The notes: generated from the letters alone by a model not told the origin. A stretch of 11,653 bases of DNA from Chromatiales bacterium (GCA_026990045.1 JALSIK010000344.1:1-11653), one strand, 5' to 3'; counted from the stretch's first letter, positions 1-5,860 are shown. Made by a program: numbers and translations.

Positions 1-563
1 AACTCCACATCGTTGCGGGTGTACTGGAGCTCGGCCAGCCGGCGCAGGATGGCACGCTGGTCGATGCGATCGCCCCGCACCAGGTGCAGCACCATGGACA
101 GGTACTGGCGCGGGTCGCCCAGGCCGTAGATGGCCGAGACCGTGGCCACGATGACGGCGTCGCGCCTCTCCAGGATGGCCTTGGTGGCCGACAGCCGCAT
201 CTGCTCGATGTGCTCGTTGATGGAGGCATCCTTTTCTATATAGGTATCCGTGGCCGGGACATAGGCCTCGGGCTGGTAGTAGTCGTAGTAGGAGACGAAG
301 TACTCCACCGCGTTCTCGGGAAAGAACTCCCGCATCTCGCCGTAGAGCTGGGCCGCCAGGGTCTTGTTGGGGGCCAGGATCAGGGCCGGCCGCTGCACCG
401 CGGCGATGACGTTGGCGATGGTGAAGGTCTTGCCCGAGCCGGTGACCCCCAGCAGGGTCATGGCGGCGTCGCCGGCGCGCAGGCCCTCCACCAGCGCGGC
501 GATGGCCTCCGGCTGGTCGCCGGCGGGACTGAAATCGGCATGCAGCTTGAACGGCTTGTCCAT
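1..563 (-). CDS. uvrB: Excinuclease ABC subunit B, N-terminal part (runs off the window)
   Basis: This is the first 187 codons of UvrB, the DNA-damage-verifying helicase-like subunit of nucleotide excision repair, which takes DNA from UvrA and recruits UvrC. The protein starts MDKPFKLHADF. Walker A GVTGSGKT lies at residues 39-46, followed by LAPNKTLAAQLYGEM and the tyrosine-rich beta-hairpin stretch FVSYYDYYQPEAYVP, the family's signature. The segment SATKAILERRDAVIVATVSAIYGLGDP follows in family order, given here only as a landmark by its first and last residues S and P. The reading frame is open to the window edge, so the C-terminal two thirds lie outside. The ATG at 561-563 was chosen because it fits the usual N-terminus; its ribosome binding site is weak. 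It diverges from the aminotransferase gene across a 91-bp gap. Identity is near certain. Confidence 0.97.
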   Translation of the reverse strand, partial: MDKPFKLHADFSPAGDQPEAIAALVEGLRAGDAAMTLLGVTGSGKTFTIANVIAAVQRPALILAPNKTLAAQLYGEMREFFPENAVEYFVSYYDYYQPEAYVPATDTYIEKDASINEHIEQMRLSATKAILERRDAVIVATVSAIYGLGDPRQYLSMVLHLVRGDRIDQRAILRRLAELQYTRNDVE

Positions 564-599
564 GGGGGTCCGGGAGTCGATACGGGGTGACGAGTTGGG

Positions 600-606
600 T
601 ATATTA
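600..606. promoter_or_regulatory. Shared AT-rich -10 candidate between divergent uvrB and aminotransferase genes
   Basis: The only AT-rich word in this G+C-rich 91-bp intergenic gap reads TATATTA on the plus strand and TAATATA on the minus strand. The minus-strand TAATAT (601-606) is a good -10 match for uvrB, and plus-strand TATATT (600-605) could serve the aminotransferase. No convincing -35 is present at 17 bp in either direction, and no SOS/LexA box was recognised. Inference only. Confidence 0.3.
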
Positions 607-654
607 CACGCCTTTGACCACAGACCGGGGCCCGGGAGGCCCGTCCGCAGACCC

Positions 655-1833
655 ATGAAGCTGTCCGCGCGCGTCCAGCGCATCAAGCCCTCGCCCACCC
701 TGGCGGTGACCGCCCGCGCCAACGCCCTCAAGGCCGCCGGCCGCGACGTCATCGGCCTGGGGGCCGGCGAGCCCGACTTCGACACTCCGCAGCACATCAA
801 GGATGCCGCGGTGGCGGCCATCGCCGCCGGCCGCACCAAGTACACCCCGGTGGACGGCACCCCGGCCCTCAAGCAGGCGGTGGCGGACAAGTTCCGCCGC
901 GACAACGGGCTGGATTACGGCCCGGACCAGATCCTGGTCTCCTGCGGCGGCAAGCAGAGCTTCTTCAACCTGGCCCAGGCCTTGCTGGACCCCGGCGACG
1001 AGGTCATCATCCCGGCGCCCTACTGGGTCTCCTACCCCGACATGGTCCTGCTGGCCGGGGCCGAACCGGTGTTCATCGACACCACCGCGGCGCAGGGGTT
1101 CCGCATCACCCCGGAGCAGCTGGAGGCGGCCATCGGCCCCCGCACCCGGCTGCTGGTGCTCAACAGCCCGTCCAACCCCACCGGCCAGACCTACACCCGC
1201 GCCGAGCTGGCGGCCCTGGGCGAGGTGCTGCGCCGCCACCCCCACGTGCTGGTGGCCAGCGACGACATGTACGAGCACATCCTGTGGGCGGAGGAGCCGT
1301 TCGCCAACATCCTCAACGCCTGCCCGGACCTGTACGAGCGCACCATCGTTCTCAACGGGGTGTCCAAGGCCTACTCCATGACGGGCTGGCGCATCGGCTA
1401 CGCCGCCGGCCCGGCCGGGCTCATCGCGGCCATGAAGAAGATCCAGTCCCAGAGCACCTCCAACCCCGCCTCCATCTCCCAGGCGGCGGCCGAGGCCGCC
1501 CTCACCGGCGACCAGTCCTGCGTGGCGGAGATGCGCGAGGCCTTCCGCCGGCGCCACGACGCGGTGGTGGCCGGCCTCAACGCCATCGCCGGCGTCACCT
1601 GCCTGCCCTCCACCGGCACCTTCTATGCCTTTCCCGACATGAGCGGGCTCATGGCCCGGCTGGGTGCCGCCGACGACGTGGCCCTGGCCGAGCTGCTGCT
1701 GGAGCGCGCCGGCGTGGCCCTGGTGCCCGGCTCCGCCTTCGGCGCCCCCGGCCACATGCGCCTGTCCTTCGCCGCCGGCCTGGACACCCTGGAAGAAGCC
1801 CTGCGCCGCATCGGGACCGTGGCCGCCGGCTGA
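655..1833 (+). CDS. aspC: Class I pyridoxal-phosphate aminotransferase, probable aspartate aminotransferase
   Basis: This 392-residue protein is a fold-type I PLP enzyme that probably transfers the amino group between aspartate and 2-oxoglutarate in the cytoplasm. Visible motifs in order are GLGAGEPDFDTP near residues 33-44, NSPSNPTG at 170-177 (Asn174 contacts the cofactor), SDDMYEHI, then SKAYSMTGWRIGY with the PLP-binding Lys238 and the phosphate-binding Arg246. Near the C-terminus MRLSF supplies Arg369, the expected carboxylate-binding arginine. Length fits the subgroup of about 390 residues typical of Gram-positive and Thermus enzymes, not the longer-studied E. coli AspC subgroup, so the symbol is a family label. 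The frame is open upstream, but the ATG at 655 fits the family N-terminus, and GGGAGG lies at 634-639, rather far upstream. Substrate could also include aromatic or prephenate acceptors. Confidence 0.93.
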   Translation: MKLSARVQRIKPSPTLAVTARANALKAAGRDVIGLGAGEPDFDTPQHIKDAAVAAIAAGRTKYTPVDGTPALKQAVADKFRRDNGLDYGPDQILVSCGGKQSFFNLAQALLDPGDEVIIPAPYWVSYPDMVLLAGAEPVFIDTTAAQGFRITPEQLEAAIGPRTRLLVLNSPSNPTGQTYTRAELAALGEVLRRHPHVLVASDDMYEHILWAEEPFANILNACPDLYERTIVLNGVSKAYSMTGWRIGYAAGPAGLIAAMKKIQSQSTSNPASISQAAAEAALTGDQSCVAEMREAFRRRHDAVVAGLNAIAGVTCLPSTGTFYAFPDMSGLMARLGAADDVALAELLLERAGVALVPGSAFGAPGHMRLSFAAGLDTLEEALRRIGTVAAG

Positions 1834-1852
1834 CCCCTCTCCGGCGTCTTTT
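1824..1852 (+). terminator. Weak terminator after the aminotransferase gene
   Basis: CGCCGG (1824-1829) can pair with CCGGCG (1841-1846) around an 11-nt loop, followed by TCTTTT. The left arm overlaps the last codons and the loop contains the stop codon. The stem is only 6 bp, so this is a tentative call. The stronger hairpin at 1969-1985 could do the same job. Confidence 0.3.
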
Positions 1853-1902
1853 CCAGAAAAATCAATCTCCTGGGCATGCCCACCCGCGCCCGGGCCCTTG
1901 TC

Positions 1903-1966
1903 TGTAGGAAAACGGCTGACAGCAGAATCAGCATTTTCCTACACGAAGTCGCGGCATTTGCCGACA
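1903..1966. promoter_or_regulatory. Perfect inverted repeat plus third half-site upstream of the pilin gene
   Basis: TGTAGGAAAA at 1903-1912 is matched exactly by its reverse complement TTTTCCTACA at 1934-1943. Between them GCTGA (1915-1919) pairs with TCAGC (1928-1932), so the whole 41-bp unit can fold into a long interrupted hairpin. A third, related half-site TTTGCCGACA lies at 1957-1966 in the same orientation as the second. The three fit TGTMGGMAAA. Half-site centres are 31 and 23 bp apart. The array ends about 55 bp before the pilin start. It could be an operator, a structured RNA leader or a mobile repeat; I cannot assign it to a named system. Confidence 0.5.
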
Positions 1967-1968
1967 GA

Positions 1969-1994
1969 CCGCCGGGCACCGGCGGGCTAATTTT
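1969..1994 (+). terminator. Terminator-like hairpin in the leader of the pilin gene
   Basis: CCGCCGG (1969-1975) pairs perfectly with CCGGCGG (1979-1985) around a GCA loop, followed by GCTAATTTT. It lies 28 bp before the pilin start codon, so it may end the aminotransferase transcript or act as an attenuator in the pilin leader. The T run is short and offset from the stem by several bases. Confidence 0.4.
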
Positions 1995-2021
1995 GCACCC
2001 ACACGGATGTGGGGGGTCGAC

Positions 2022-2606
2022 ATGGATGTCACCGAACACACGACGGCACGGGGTCCCGCAGCGAGGCGGGGCCTCTCCCTGGTGGAAGCGGCGGTGGTGC
2101 TGGCGGTGCTCGCCATCACCGCCGCCCTCGCCATCCCGGCCCTGGGCGCCATGGCCTCGCGCTCCCGCCTGGCCGCCGAAGTCAACGCCCTGGCCGGCGC
2201 CCTGGCCCTGGCCCGGAGCCAGGCCGCCCGCCACAACCGGGTGGTGGTGATCTGCCGCAGCGAGGACGCCGCCACTTGCGCGGAGACCGGGGACGGCTGG
2301 CCGGCCTGGGTGGTGTTCGCCGACACCGACGGCGACCGCCGGCTGGGCCCCGGCGAGACACCCCTCCACGCCCACCGGGTGGGCCCCCACGTGCACCTGG
2401 GCTACCGCGGCTTCCCCCGCTCCCGCTACCTGGCCTTCCAGCCCACCGGCTTCAGCCACCGCAACGGCACCTTCACCCTCTGCACCAGCGGCCCCGACCC
2501 CGAGCGCCGGGCGGTCATCGTCAACTGGGCCGGGCGGGTGCGGCTGGCCCGCACCGGCCCCGGCGGCCGCCCCCTGCGCTGCCCGCCCCCGCCGCCGGCG
2601 GGTTGA
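2022..2606 (+). CDS. fimT: FimT/GspH-family minor type IV pilin (pseudopilin)
   Basis: This 194-residue protein has a class III prepilin leader. A 17-residue basic leader ends in RRG, prepilin peptidase should cut after Gly17, and the mature chain begins LSLVE with Glu at +5, followed by one hydrophobic helix to about residue 45. The rest looks like a GspH/FimT globular domain with four cysteines, two in the first half (CRS..TC) and two near the end (TLCTS and the final LRC). GRVR at residues 171-174 matches the C-terminal GRxR motif described for FimT proteins that bind DNA in natural transformation. The ATG at 2022 is preferred over the in-frame ATG at 2007 because GGGGGG (2011-2016) lies at correct distance from 2022. 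No other pilus gene is next to it, so it is an orphan minor pilin. The C-terminus ends in a short proline run. Confidence 0.88.
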   Translation: MDVTEHTTARGPAARRGLSLVEAAVVLAVLAITAALAIPALGAMASRSRLAAEVNALAGALALARSQAARHNRVVVICRSEDAATCAETGDGWPAWVVFADTDGDRRLGPGETPLHAHRVGPHVHLGYRGFPRSRYLAFQPTGFSHRNGTFTLCTSGPDPERRAVIVNWAGRVRLARTGPGGRPLRCPPPPPAG

Positions 2607-2631
2607 CCGTCCCCGGCCCCGCCAGTACCAT
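2603..2631 (+). promoter_or_regulatory. Sigma-70-type promoter for the tRNA-Asn gene
   Basis: TTGACC (2603-2608) and TACCAT (2626-2631) are separated by exactly 17 bp. They match the consensus at 5 of 6 and 4 of 6 positions. Transcription would begin near 2638, a few bases before the mature tRNA at 2644. The -35 box overlaps the stop codon of the pilin gene (TGA 2604-2606). Confidence 0.55.
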
Positions 2632-2643
2632 ACCGCGCTCTAT

Positions 2644-2719
2644 TCCCCGGTAGCTCAGCTGGTAGAGCAGGTGACTGTTAATCACCGGGTCGGCGGTTCG
2701 AGCCCGTCCCGGGGAGCCA
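2644..2719 (+). tRNA. tRNA-Asn (anticodon GTT)
   Basis: This is a 76-nt cloverleaf. The 7-bp acceptor stem TCCCCGG pairs with CCGGGGA, the discriminator is G, and CCA is encoded at 2717-2719. The D-arm contains TAGCTCAGCTGGTAGAGC. The anticodon loop CTGTTAA places GTT at 2677-2679, position 34 of the gene. The T-arm contains GGTTCGAGCC. It decodes AAC/AAU asparagine codons. It has a promoter just upstream and a terminator just downstream and appears to be a single-gene unit. Confidence 0.97.
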
Positions 2720-2736
2720 CGTTCCCATTCCCTTCC

Positions 2737-2758
2737 AAACCGGCCGCGCGCCGGTTTT
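2737..2758 (+). terminator. Rho-independent terminator of tRNA-Asn
   Basis: AAACCGGC (2737-2744) pairs perfectly with GCCGGTTT (2750-2757) around a CGCGC loop, and the sequence continues with one further T before CCC. The 8-bp G+C-rich stem lies 17 bp beyond the tRNA 3' end. The T run is short (4) but suits a tRNA unit. Confidence 0.6.
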
Positions 2759-2891
2759 CCCGCGTTCCGACCCGGCCCGCCCCGGGCTCTCACCGCCTCC
2801 GGGGTTGACGCCGCACATCCCTGTGCCGCGCCCTGGCAGGCGCGCTGCGCGCGTCCCATTTCGCTCCCGGCGAAACGGTCGAGTTTCAGCC

Positions 2892-2921
2892 GCAGGGTGT
2901 GACGGCGAAGCCGTCGCACCG
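2892..2921 (+). repeat. REP-like hairpin unit 1
   Basis: This is a 30-bp unit of the form GCAGGGTGYG, 13 variable bases, CGCACCG. GGTGTGACGGC (2896-2906) pairs with GCCGTCGCACC (2910-2920), with one G-T wobble and a GAA loop. A second unit of identical length and outer sequence lies 60 bp away in the opposite orientation. The layout resembles the inverted REP pairs (BIMEs) of Proteobacteria. It lies in the 450-bp non-coding gap between tRNA-Asn and galU. Confidence 0.65.
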
Positions 2922-2926
2922 CCGGC

Positions 2927-2958
2927 TCGGAGGACGGGTGGCAGAAGTCCGAGGACGG
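2927..2958. repeat. Imperfect 11-bp direct repeat between the two hairpin units
   Basis: TCGGAGGACGG (2927-2937) recurs as TCCGAGGACGG (2948-2958), one mismatch, with a 21-bp period. It fills part of the spacer between the two REP-like units and may belong to the same composite element. No function can be assigned. Confidence 0.4.
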
Positions 2959-2981
2959 CGGCCGGAATCGCGCCCCCCATC

Positions 2982-3011
2982 CGGTGCGTTCGCAAGGCGA
3001 ACGCACCCTGC
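2982..3011 (-). repeat. REP-like hairpin unit 2, inverted relative to unit 1
   Basis: Read on the minus strand this is GCAGGGTGCG, 13 bases, CGCACCG, the same frame as unit 1. GGTGCGTTCGC (2983-2993) pairs perfectly with GCGAACGCACC (2997-3007) around a 3-nt loop, giving an 11-bp stem. The inner stem differs from unit 1 (TTCGC/GCGAA against ACGGC/GCCGT) but pairing is kept in both, so the fold, not just the sequence, appears conserved. Confidence 0.65.
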
Positions 3012-3031
3012 CCATCTTTATGGCCGGGGGC

Positions 3032-3066
3032 CGTTCCCACACCGCGTTGTCCAACCTGTGGGAACG
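3032..3066. repeat. Separate 10-bp palindrome with nested stem
   Basis: CGTTCCCACA (3032-3041) pairs perfectly with TGTGGGAACG (3057-3066). Inside, GTTG (3046-3049) can pair with CAAC (3052-3055). Two further outer base pairs form beyond a one-base bulge. There is no T tract on either side, so it is not a terminator. Its sequence is unrelated to the two REP-like units, so it may be a second repeat family or a structured site. Confidence 0.45.
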
Positions 3067-3113
3067 CCGCCCCGGCGCGAAGAGGTGCGGCAGTCCAAGG
3101 GACGGAGGAACGG

Positions 3114-3156
3114 AAAACAACGACGACGACAAGGCCCGGCGGCCAGCCGCCGGGCC
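3114..3156 (-). terminator. Rho-independent terminator of galU
   Basis: On the minus strand, ten bases beyond the galU stop codon, GGCCCGGCGG pairs perfectly with CCGCCGGGCC (3147-3156 with 3133-3142) around a 4-nt loop. The following minus-strand sequence is T-rich but interrupted (TTGTCGTCGTCGTTGTTTT). A strong stem with a broken U tract; a good terminator candidate. Confidence 0.6.
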
Positions 3157-3166
3157 CGCGGCCCGT

Positions 3167-4045
3167 TCAGTTGGGCAGTTCCAGGGAGGCGAGGTAGCGG
3201 CGGAAGGTGTCCTTGAGCTCGGGGTGTTCCAGGGCGTATTCCACGGTGGCTTCCAGGTAGCCCTGCTTGGAGCCGCAGTCGTAGCGCTTGCCGTCGAAGC
3301 GGTAGGCCAGCACCGGCTGGGAGTCCATGAGCAGGGCGATGGCGTCGGTGAGCTGGATCTCGCCGCCGGCGCCGCGGCCGGTGGTGCGGATGGCGTCGAA
3401 GATCTCCGGGGTGAGGATGTAGCGGCCCACCACGCCCAGGTTGGAGGGGGCTTCCGCGGGCGCGGGCTTCTCCACGATGCGCTCCACCCGGGACAGCCGG
3501 TCGTCCACCGGCGTGGCGCCCACCATGCCGTACTTCTCGCTGTCCTCGGGCGCCACCTCCTCCACCCCGAGGATGCTGCACTGGTGATGCTCGAAGCGCT
3601 GCACCATCTGGGCCAGGCAGCCGGCGCCGTTGCCGTGGATGAGGTCGTCGGCCAGGATCACGGCGAAGGGTTCGCGGCCCACCACCGGCTCGGCGCACAG
3701 CACGGCGTGGCCCAGCCCCAGGGCCTCGGGCTGGCGGGTGTAGATGCAGGCCACGTACGGCGGGACGATGTTGCGCACCATCTCCAGCATCTTCAGCTTG
3801 CCCTTCTTCTCCAGCTCGGCCTCCAGCTCGTAGGCCTTGTCGAAGTGGTCGGGGATGGCGCGCTTGTTGCGGCCGGTGACGAAGACCAGGCGGTCGATGC
3901 CCGCCTCCACCGCCTCCTCCACCGCGTACTGGATCAGCGGCTTGTCCACCACGGGCAGCATTTCCTTGGGGCTGGCCTTGGTGGCGGGCAGGAACCGGGT
4001 GCCCAGCCCGGCCACCGGAAACACGGCCTTGCGTATCTTCGTCAT
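3167..4045 (-). CDS. galU: UTP--glucose-1-phosphate uridylyltransferase
   Basis: This 292-residue cytoplasmic enzyme makes UDP-glucose from UTP and glucose-1-phosphate, feeding envelope polysaccharide, trehalose and galactose metabolism. The nucleotidyltransferase signature is at the N-terminus: GLGTRFLP at residues 13-20 and KASPKEMLPV directly after. ILADDLIHG carries the metal-binding aspartate, and VEKP followed by VVGRYI lies in the sugar-binding part. Length is close to the E. coli enzyme (about 300). The ATG at 4045 follows a GGGGGCAGCAGGACC leader with purine-rich ribosome-binding sequence. A perfect -10 box upstream and a hairpin downstream suggest that it is its own transcription unit, though it lies in the same direction just after the sugar operon. 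Confidence 0.96.
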   Translation of the reverse strand: MTKIRKAVFPVAGLGTRFLPATKASPKEMLPVVDKPLIQYAVEEAVEAGIDRLVFVTGRNKRAIPDHFDKAYELEAELEKKGKLKMLEMVRNIVPPYVACIYTRQPEALGLGHAVLCAEPVVGREPFAVILADDLIHGNGAGCLAQMVQRFEHHQCSILGVEEVAPEDSEKYGMVGATPVDDRLSRVERIVEKPAPAEAPSNLGVVGRYILTPEIFDAIRTTGRGAGGEIQLTDAIALLMDSQPVLAYRFDGKRYDCGSKQGYLEATVEYALEHPELKDTFRRYLASLELPN

Positions 4046-4089
4046 GGTCCTGCTGCCCCCTTGCGTACTTTGTCCTTGGTTTTCATCGC

Positions 4090-4095
4090 ATTATA
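4090..4095 (-). promoter_or_regulatory. -10 box of the galU promoter
   Basis: The minus strand reads TATAAT, a perfect -10 hexamer, 44 bp before the galU start codon, in the 99-bp gap after gtrA. No good -35 hexamer lies 16-18 bp further upstream, so an activator or a weak promoter is possible. It would give galU a leader of roughly 35-40 nt. Confidence 0.5.
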
Positions 4096-4144
4096 CCCGG
4101 GTCCTCCCTCCAATGGGGCCGGCGCCGGAACTTTCAAGCCGCGC

Positions 4145-4567
4145 TCACCGCGGTGCCCGCCGGAAAGAGAAGTGCTTGTGGCCCAGGTAGCTGGTGACCA
4201 CCGGGACGCTGATGCCGATGAGATGGGCCACGGCGTAGGGATGGAAGCCGAAGCCCACGGCGGGAAACACGTACTCGGCCAGGCCCACGCTGATGACCCA
4301 CACCTGCGCCACCGCCGCCAGGTTGACCAGGCTGAACCACCCCAGCTCGTGCAGGGGGTGGCGCCCGCTGGGCCCGAACACCAGGTGGCGCGACAGCACC
4401 CAGGCGGTGACCATGCCCACCAGGTAGGCCAGCACCACGGACACGCGGAACGAGAACGCGGTGTTGAAGGCGAAGCGGCTGGCGAAGTTCACCAGGGCGG
4501 CGAAGCCGCCCACCAGCAGGAACCGCCCGAAGCGGCCGGCCAGCAGCGCCCGCAGCCGCCCGCTCAT
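4145..4567 (-). CDS. GtrA-family four-helix membrane protein
   Basis: This 140-residue integral inner-membrane protein has four predicted helices, at about residues 15-37, 42-58, 74-98 and 112-128. The family landmarks are WVLSRHLVF (56-64) after helix 2 and SYLGHKHFSF (126-135) at the end of helix 4. GtrA proteins are linked to flipping or handling of polyprenyl-phosphate sugars. In mycobacteria the GtrA member Rv3789 lies beside dprE1 and dprE2 and has been proposed as a flippase or anchor for decaprenyl-phospho-arabinose. By analogy this protein may act on the lipid-linked arabinose made by the operon, which is inference. Its ATG overlaps the preceding stop codon (ATGA at 4564-4567), so translation is probably coupled. 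It is the last gene of the operon; no clear terminator follows. Confidence 0.85.
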   Translation of the reverse strand: MSGRLRALLAGRFGRFLLVGGFAALVNFASRFAFNTAFSFRVSVVLAYLVGMVTAWVLSRHLVFGPSGRHPLHELGWFSLVNLAAVAQVWVISVGLAEYVFPAVGFGFHPYAVAHLIGISVPVVTSYLGHKHFSFRRAPR

Positions 4568-5850
4568 GATTCCCGCGCCAGCACCGCCAGCTCGCGCCCC
4601 ACGCGCACGCTCTCGGAGATGCTGCGGTCCTCCGGGTAGTAATAGGAGGTATCGGCGATGAACAGCCCCGCCACCGGCGTGCGCATGGGCGGCAGCCCCT
4701 GGGCGAAGCGCGGCGGGCAGATGGGCTGGGCGAAGCCGTAGCGCGAGGCGCGGCGGGCGATGACGTCGTCCGCCCGCAGGGCGGGATTGATGCGCATGAG
4801 GTAGCCCTGGGCCTCGTCCAGGATGCGTTCGTCGGACCAGGCGTAGCGGGGATGGTCCTGGGGCATGTAGTAGGGCACGTAGGCGATGTGCACGTCCAGC
4901 GGCCGCAGGTTGGAGTACTCGATGATGCCCGGGATCTCCATCGCGGGGTCGCTGACGTTGAGCCAGAAGTTGGGGGTCACCGGCCGGCGCAGCTTGAAGA
5001 TGGCGCAGACCACGCCGATGTTCTGCACCGCGGCATAGGCCGCCAGCAGCTCGCCCGGCAGGTCGGGCACCATGCGTGGCACGAAGGGCAGCGGGATGGT
5101 GCTGATGACCCGGTCGTAGCGGCGGCGCTCGCCCCCCACGCTGACGCCCTCCACCCCGCCGCTGCCCCAGTGCACCCGCTCCACCGGTGCGCGCAGGTGG
5201 ATGCGCCCGCCGCGGGCCGCGATGTCGGCCTCCAGCGCCCGCAGCAGGGTCTCGGAGCCGCCCTCGATGTAGCCCAGCTCCTCCTGCATGAGGCTGCGGC
5301 GCGAGGTGCCCACGCGCTTGATGCGGGCCCAGATCCAGGCCGCCGACAGGTTGCCGGTGTGATGGTGGAACTTGAGCTCGAACAGCCGCCGCCACAGGAC
5401 GTCGTAGGCCCGCTCCCCCACCCAGCGCCGGATCCACTCCGAGGCCTCCACCGCGTCCAGGTCTTCCCACCGCCGGCGCCGGGTGCAGAGGAACATGTGG
5501 GCGCCATAGCGCAGCTTGGACACCAGGTCCAGGGCGGGAAAGCGCAGCAGCGCCAGGGGATTGCCCCAGTCGTGCAGGCGCCCCTGGTGGTAGTACCCCA
5601 TGCGGGTGGGCCGCCAGTGGAGGCGGTGGCCCAGCCCCAGCTCGTCCAGCAGCGCGAACAGGTGGCGGTCCGGCTTGCACACGAAGTGGTAGTAGCGCTC
5701 GATGGACAGGCCGTCGAAGTCGAAGTGGGCCGACATGCCGCCGATGCGATCGTCGGCCTCGAAGATCTCCACCTCGTGGCCGGCCTGCAGCAGGTCGCGG
5801 GCGCAGGCCAGGCCCATGACCCCGGCGCCGATGACTGCGATGCGTGCCAT
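4564..5850 (-). CDS. NAD(P)/FAD-dependent oxidoreductase, amine-oxidase/protoporphyrinogen-oxidase-like
   Basis: This 428-residue flavoprotein has an N-terminal Rossmann dinucleotide fold. GAGVMG at residues 8-13 binds the pyrophosphate, Glu31 in IFEADDRIGG is placed to bind the FAD ribose, and RIGG (35-38) is the usual follow-on motif. The C-terminus has LFIADTSYYY followed by SISESVRVGREL, resembling the second FAD contact of this superfamily. No membrane helix is evident. The substrate is unknown: relatives include protoporphyrinogen oxidase, carotenoid desaturases and, more distantly, UDP-galactopyranose mutase. Haem synthesis is unlikely given the operon. A redox or ring-contraction step on a sugar or lipid-linked sugar is a guess. 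It starts 10 bp after the epimerase stop and overlaps gtrA by 4 bp. The ATG at 5850 has only a G-rich leader (GGGGGC) as ribosome binding site. Confidence 0.82.
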   Translation of the reverse strand: MARIAVIGAGVMGLACARDLLQAGHEVEIFEADDRIGGMSAHFDFDGLSIERYYHFVCKPDRHLFALLDELGLGHRLHWRPTRMGYYHQGRLHDWGNPLALLRFPALDLVSKLRYGAHMFLCTRRRRWEDLDAVEASEWIRRWVGERAYDVLWRRLFELKFHHHTGNLSAAWIWARIKRVGTSRRSLMQEELGYIEGGSETLLRALEADIAARGGRIHLRAPVERVHWGSGGVEGVSVGGERRRYDRVISTIPLPFVPRMVPDLPGELLAAYAAVQNIGVVCAIFKLRRPVTPNFWLNVSDPAMEIPGIIEYSNLRPLDVHIAYVPYYMPQDHPRYAWSDERILDEAQGYLMRINPALRADDVIARRASRYGFAQPICPPRFAQGLPPMRTPVAGLFIADTSYYYPEDRSISESVRVGRELAVLARES

Positions 5851-5860
5851 GCCCCCGCCC

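Noticed and set aside
364..654. N-terminal extension of the aminotransferase frame
   Set aside because: It overlaps uvrB on the other strand and its product does not resemble any domain; the ATG at 655 gives the normal family length.
604..1755. Long open frame antisense to the aminotransferase gene
   Set aside because: Low-complexity Gly/Ala/His-rich product with no motif; typical shadow of a G+C-rich gene, and the sense frame carries all class I aminotransferase motifs.
1876..1960. Short minus-strand peptide reading through the inverted repeat (contains MLILLSAVF)
   Set aside because: It is the palindrome itself in translation, inside a shadow frame of the pilin gene, with no ribosome binding site.
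2007..2021. Earlier ATG start for the pilin gene at 2007
   Set aside because: No ribosome binding site in front of it; the G-run at 2011-2016 is correctly placed only for the ATG at 2022.
2892..3066. CRISPR array
   Set aside because: Only two related units, in opposite orientations, with differing inner stems and no regular spacers.
4100..4144. Terminator for the sugar operon after gtrA
   Set aside because: The self-complementary CCGGCGCCGG in this gap has no T tract on the minus strand, so I do not call it a terminator.
2984..4639. 551-codon plus-strand frame across the repeat region and galU
   Set aside because: Composition is antisense-like (rich in Gly, His, Gln, Val), it spans repeats and terminators, and galU on the minus strand is certain.
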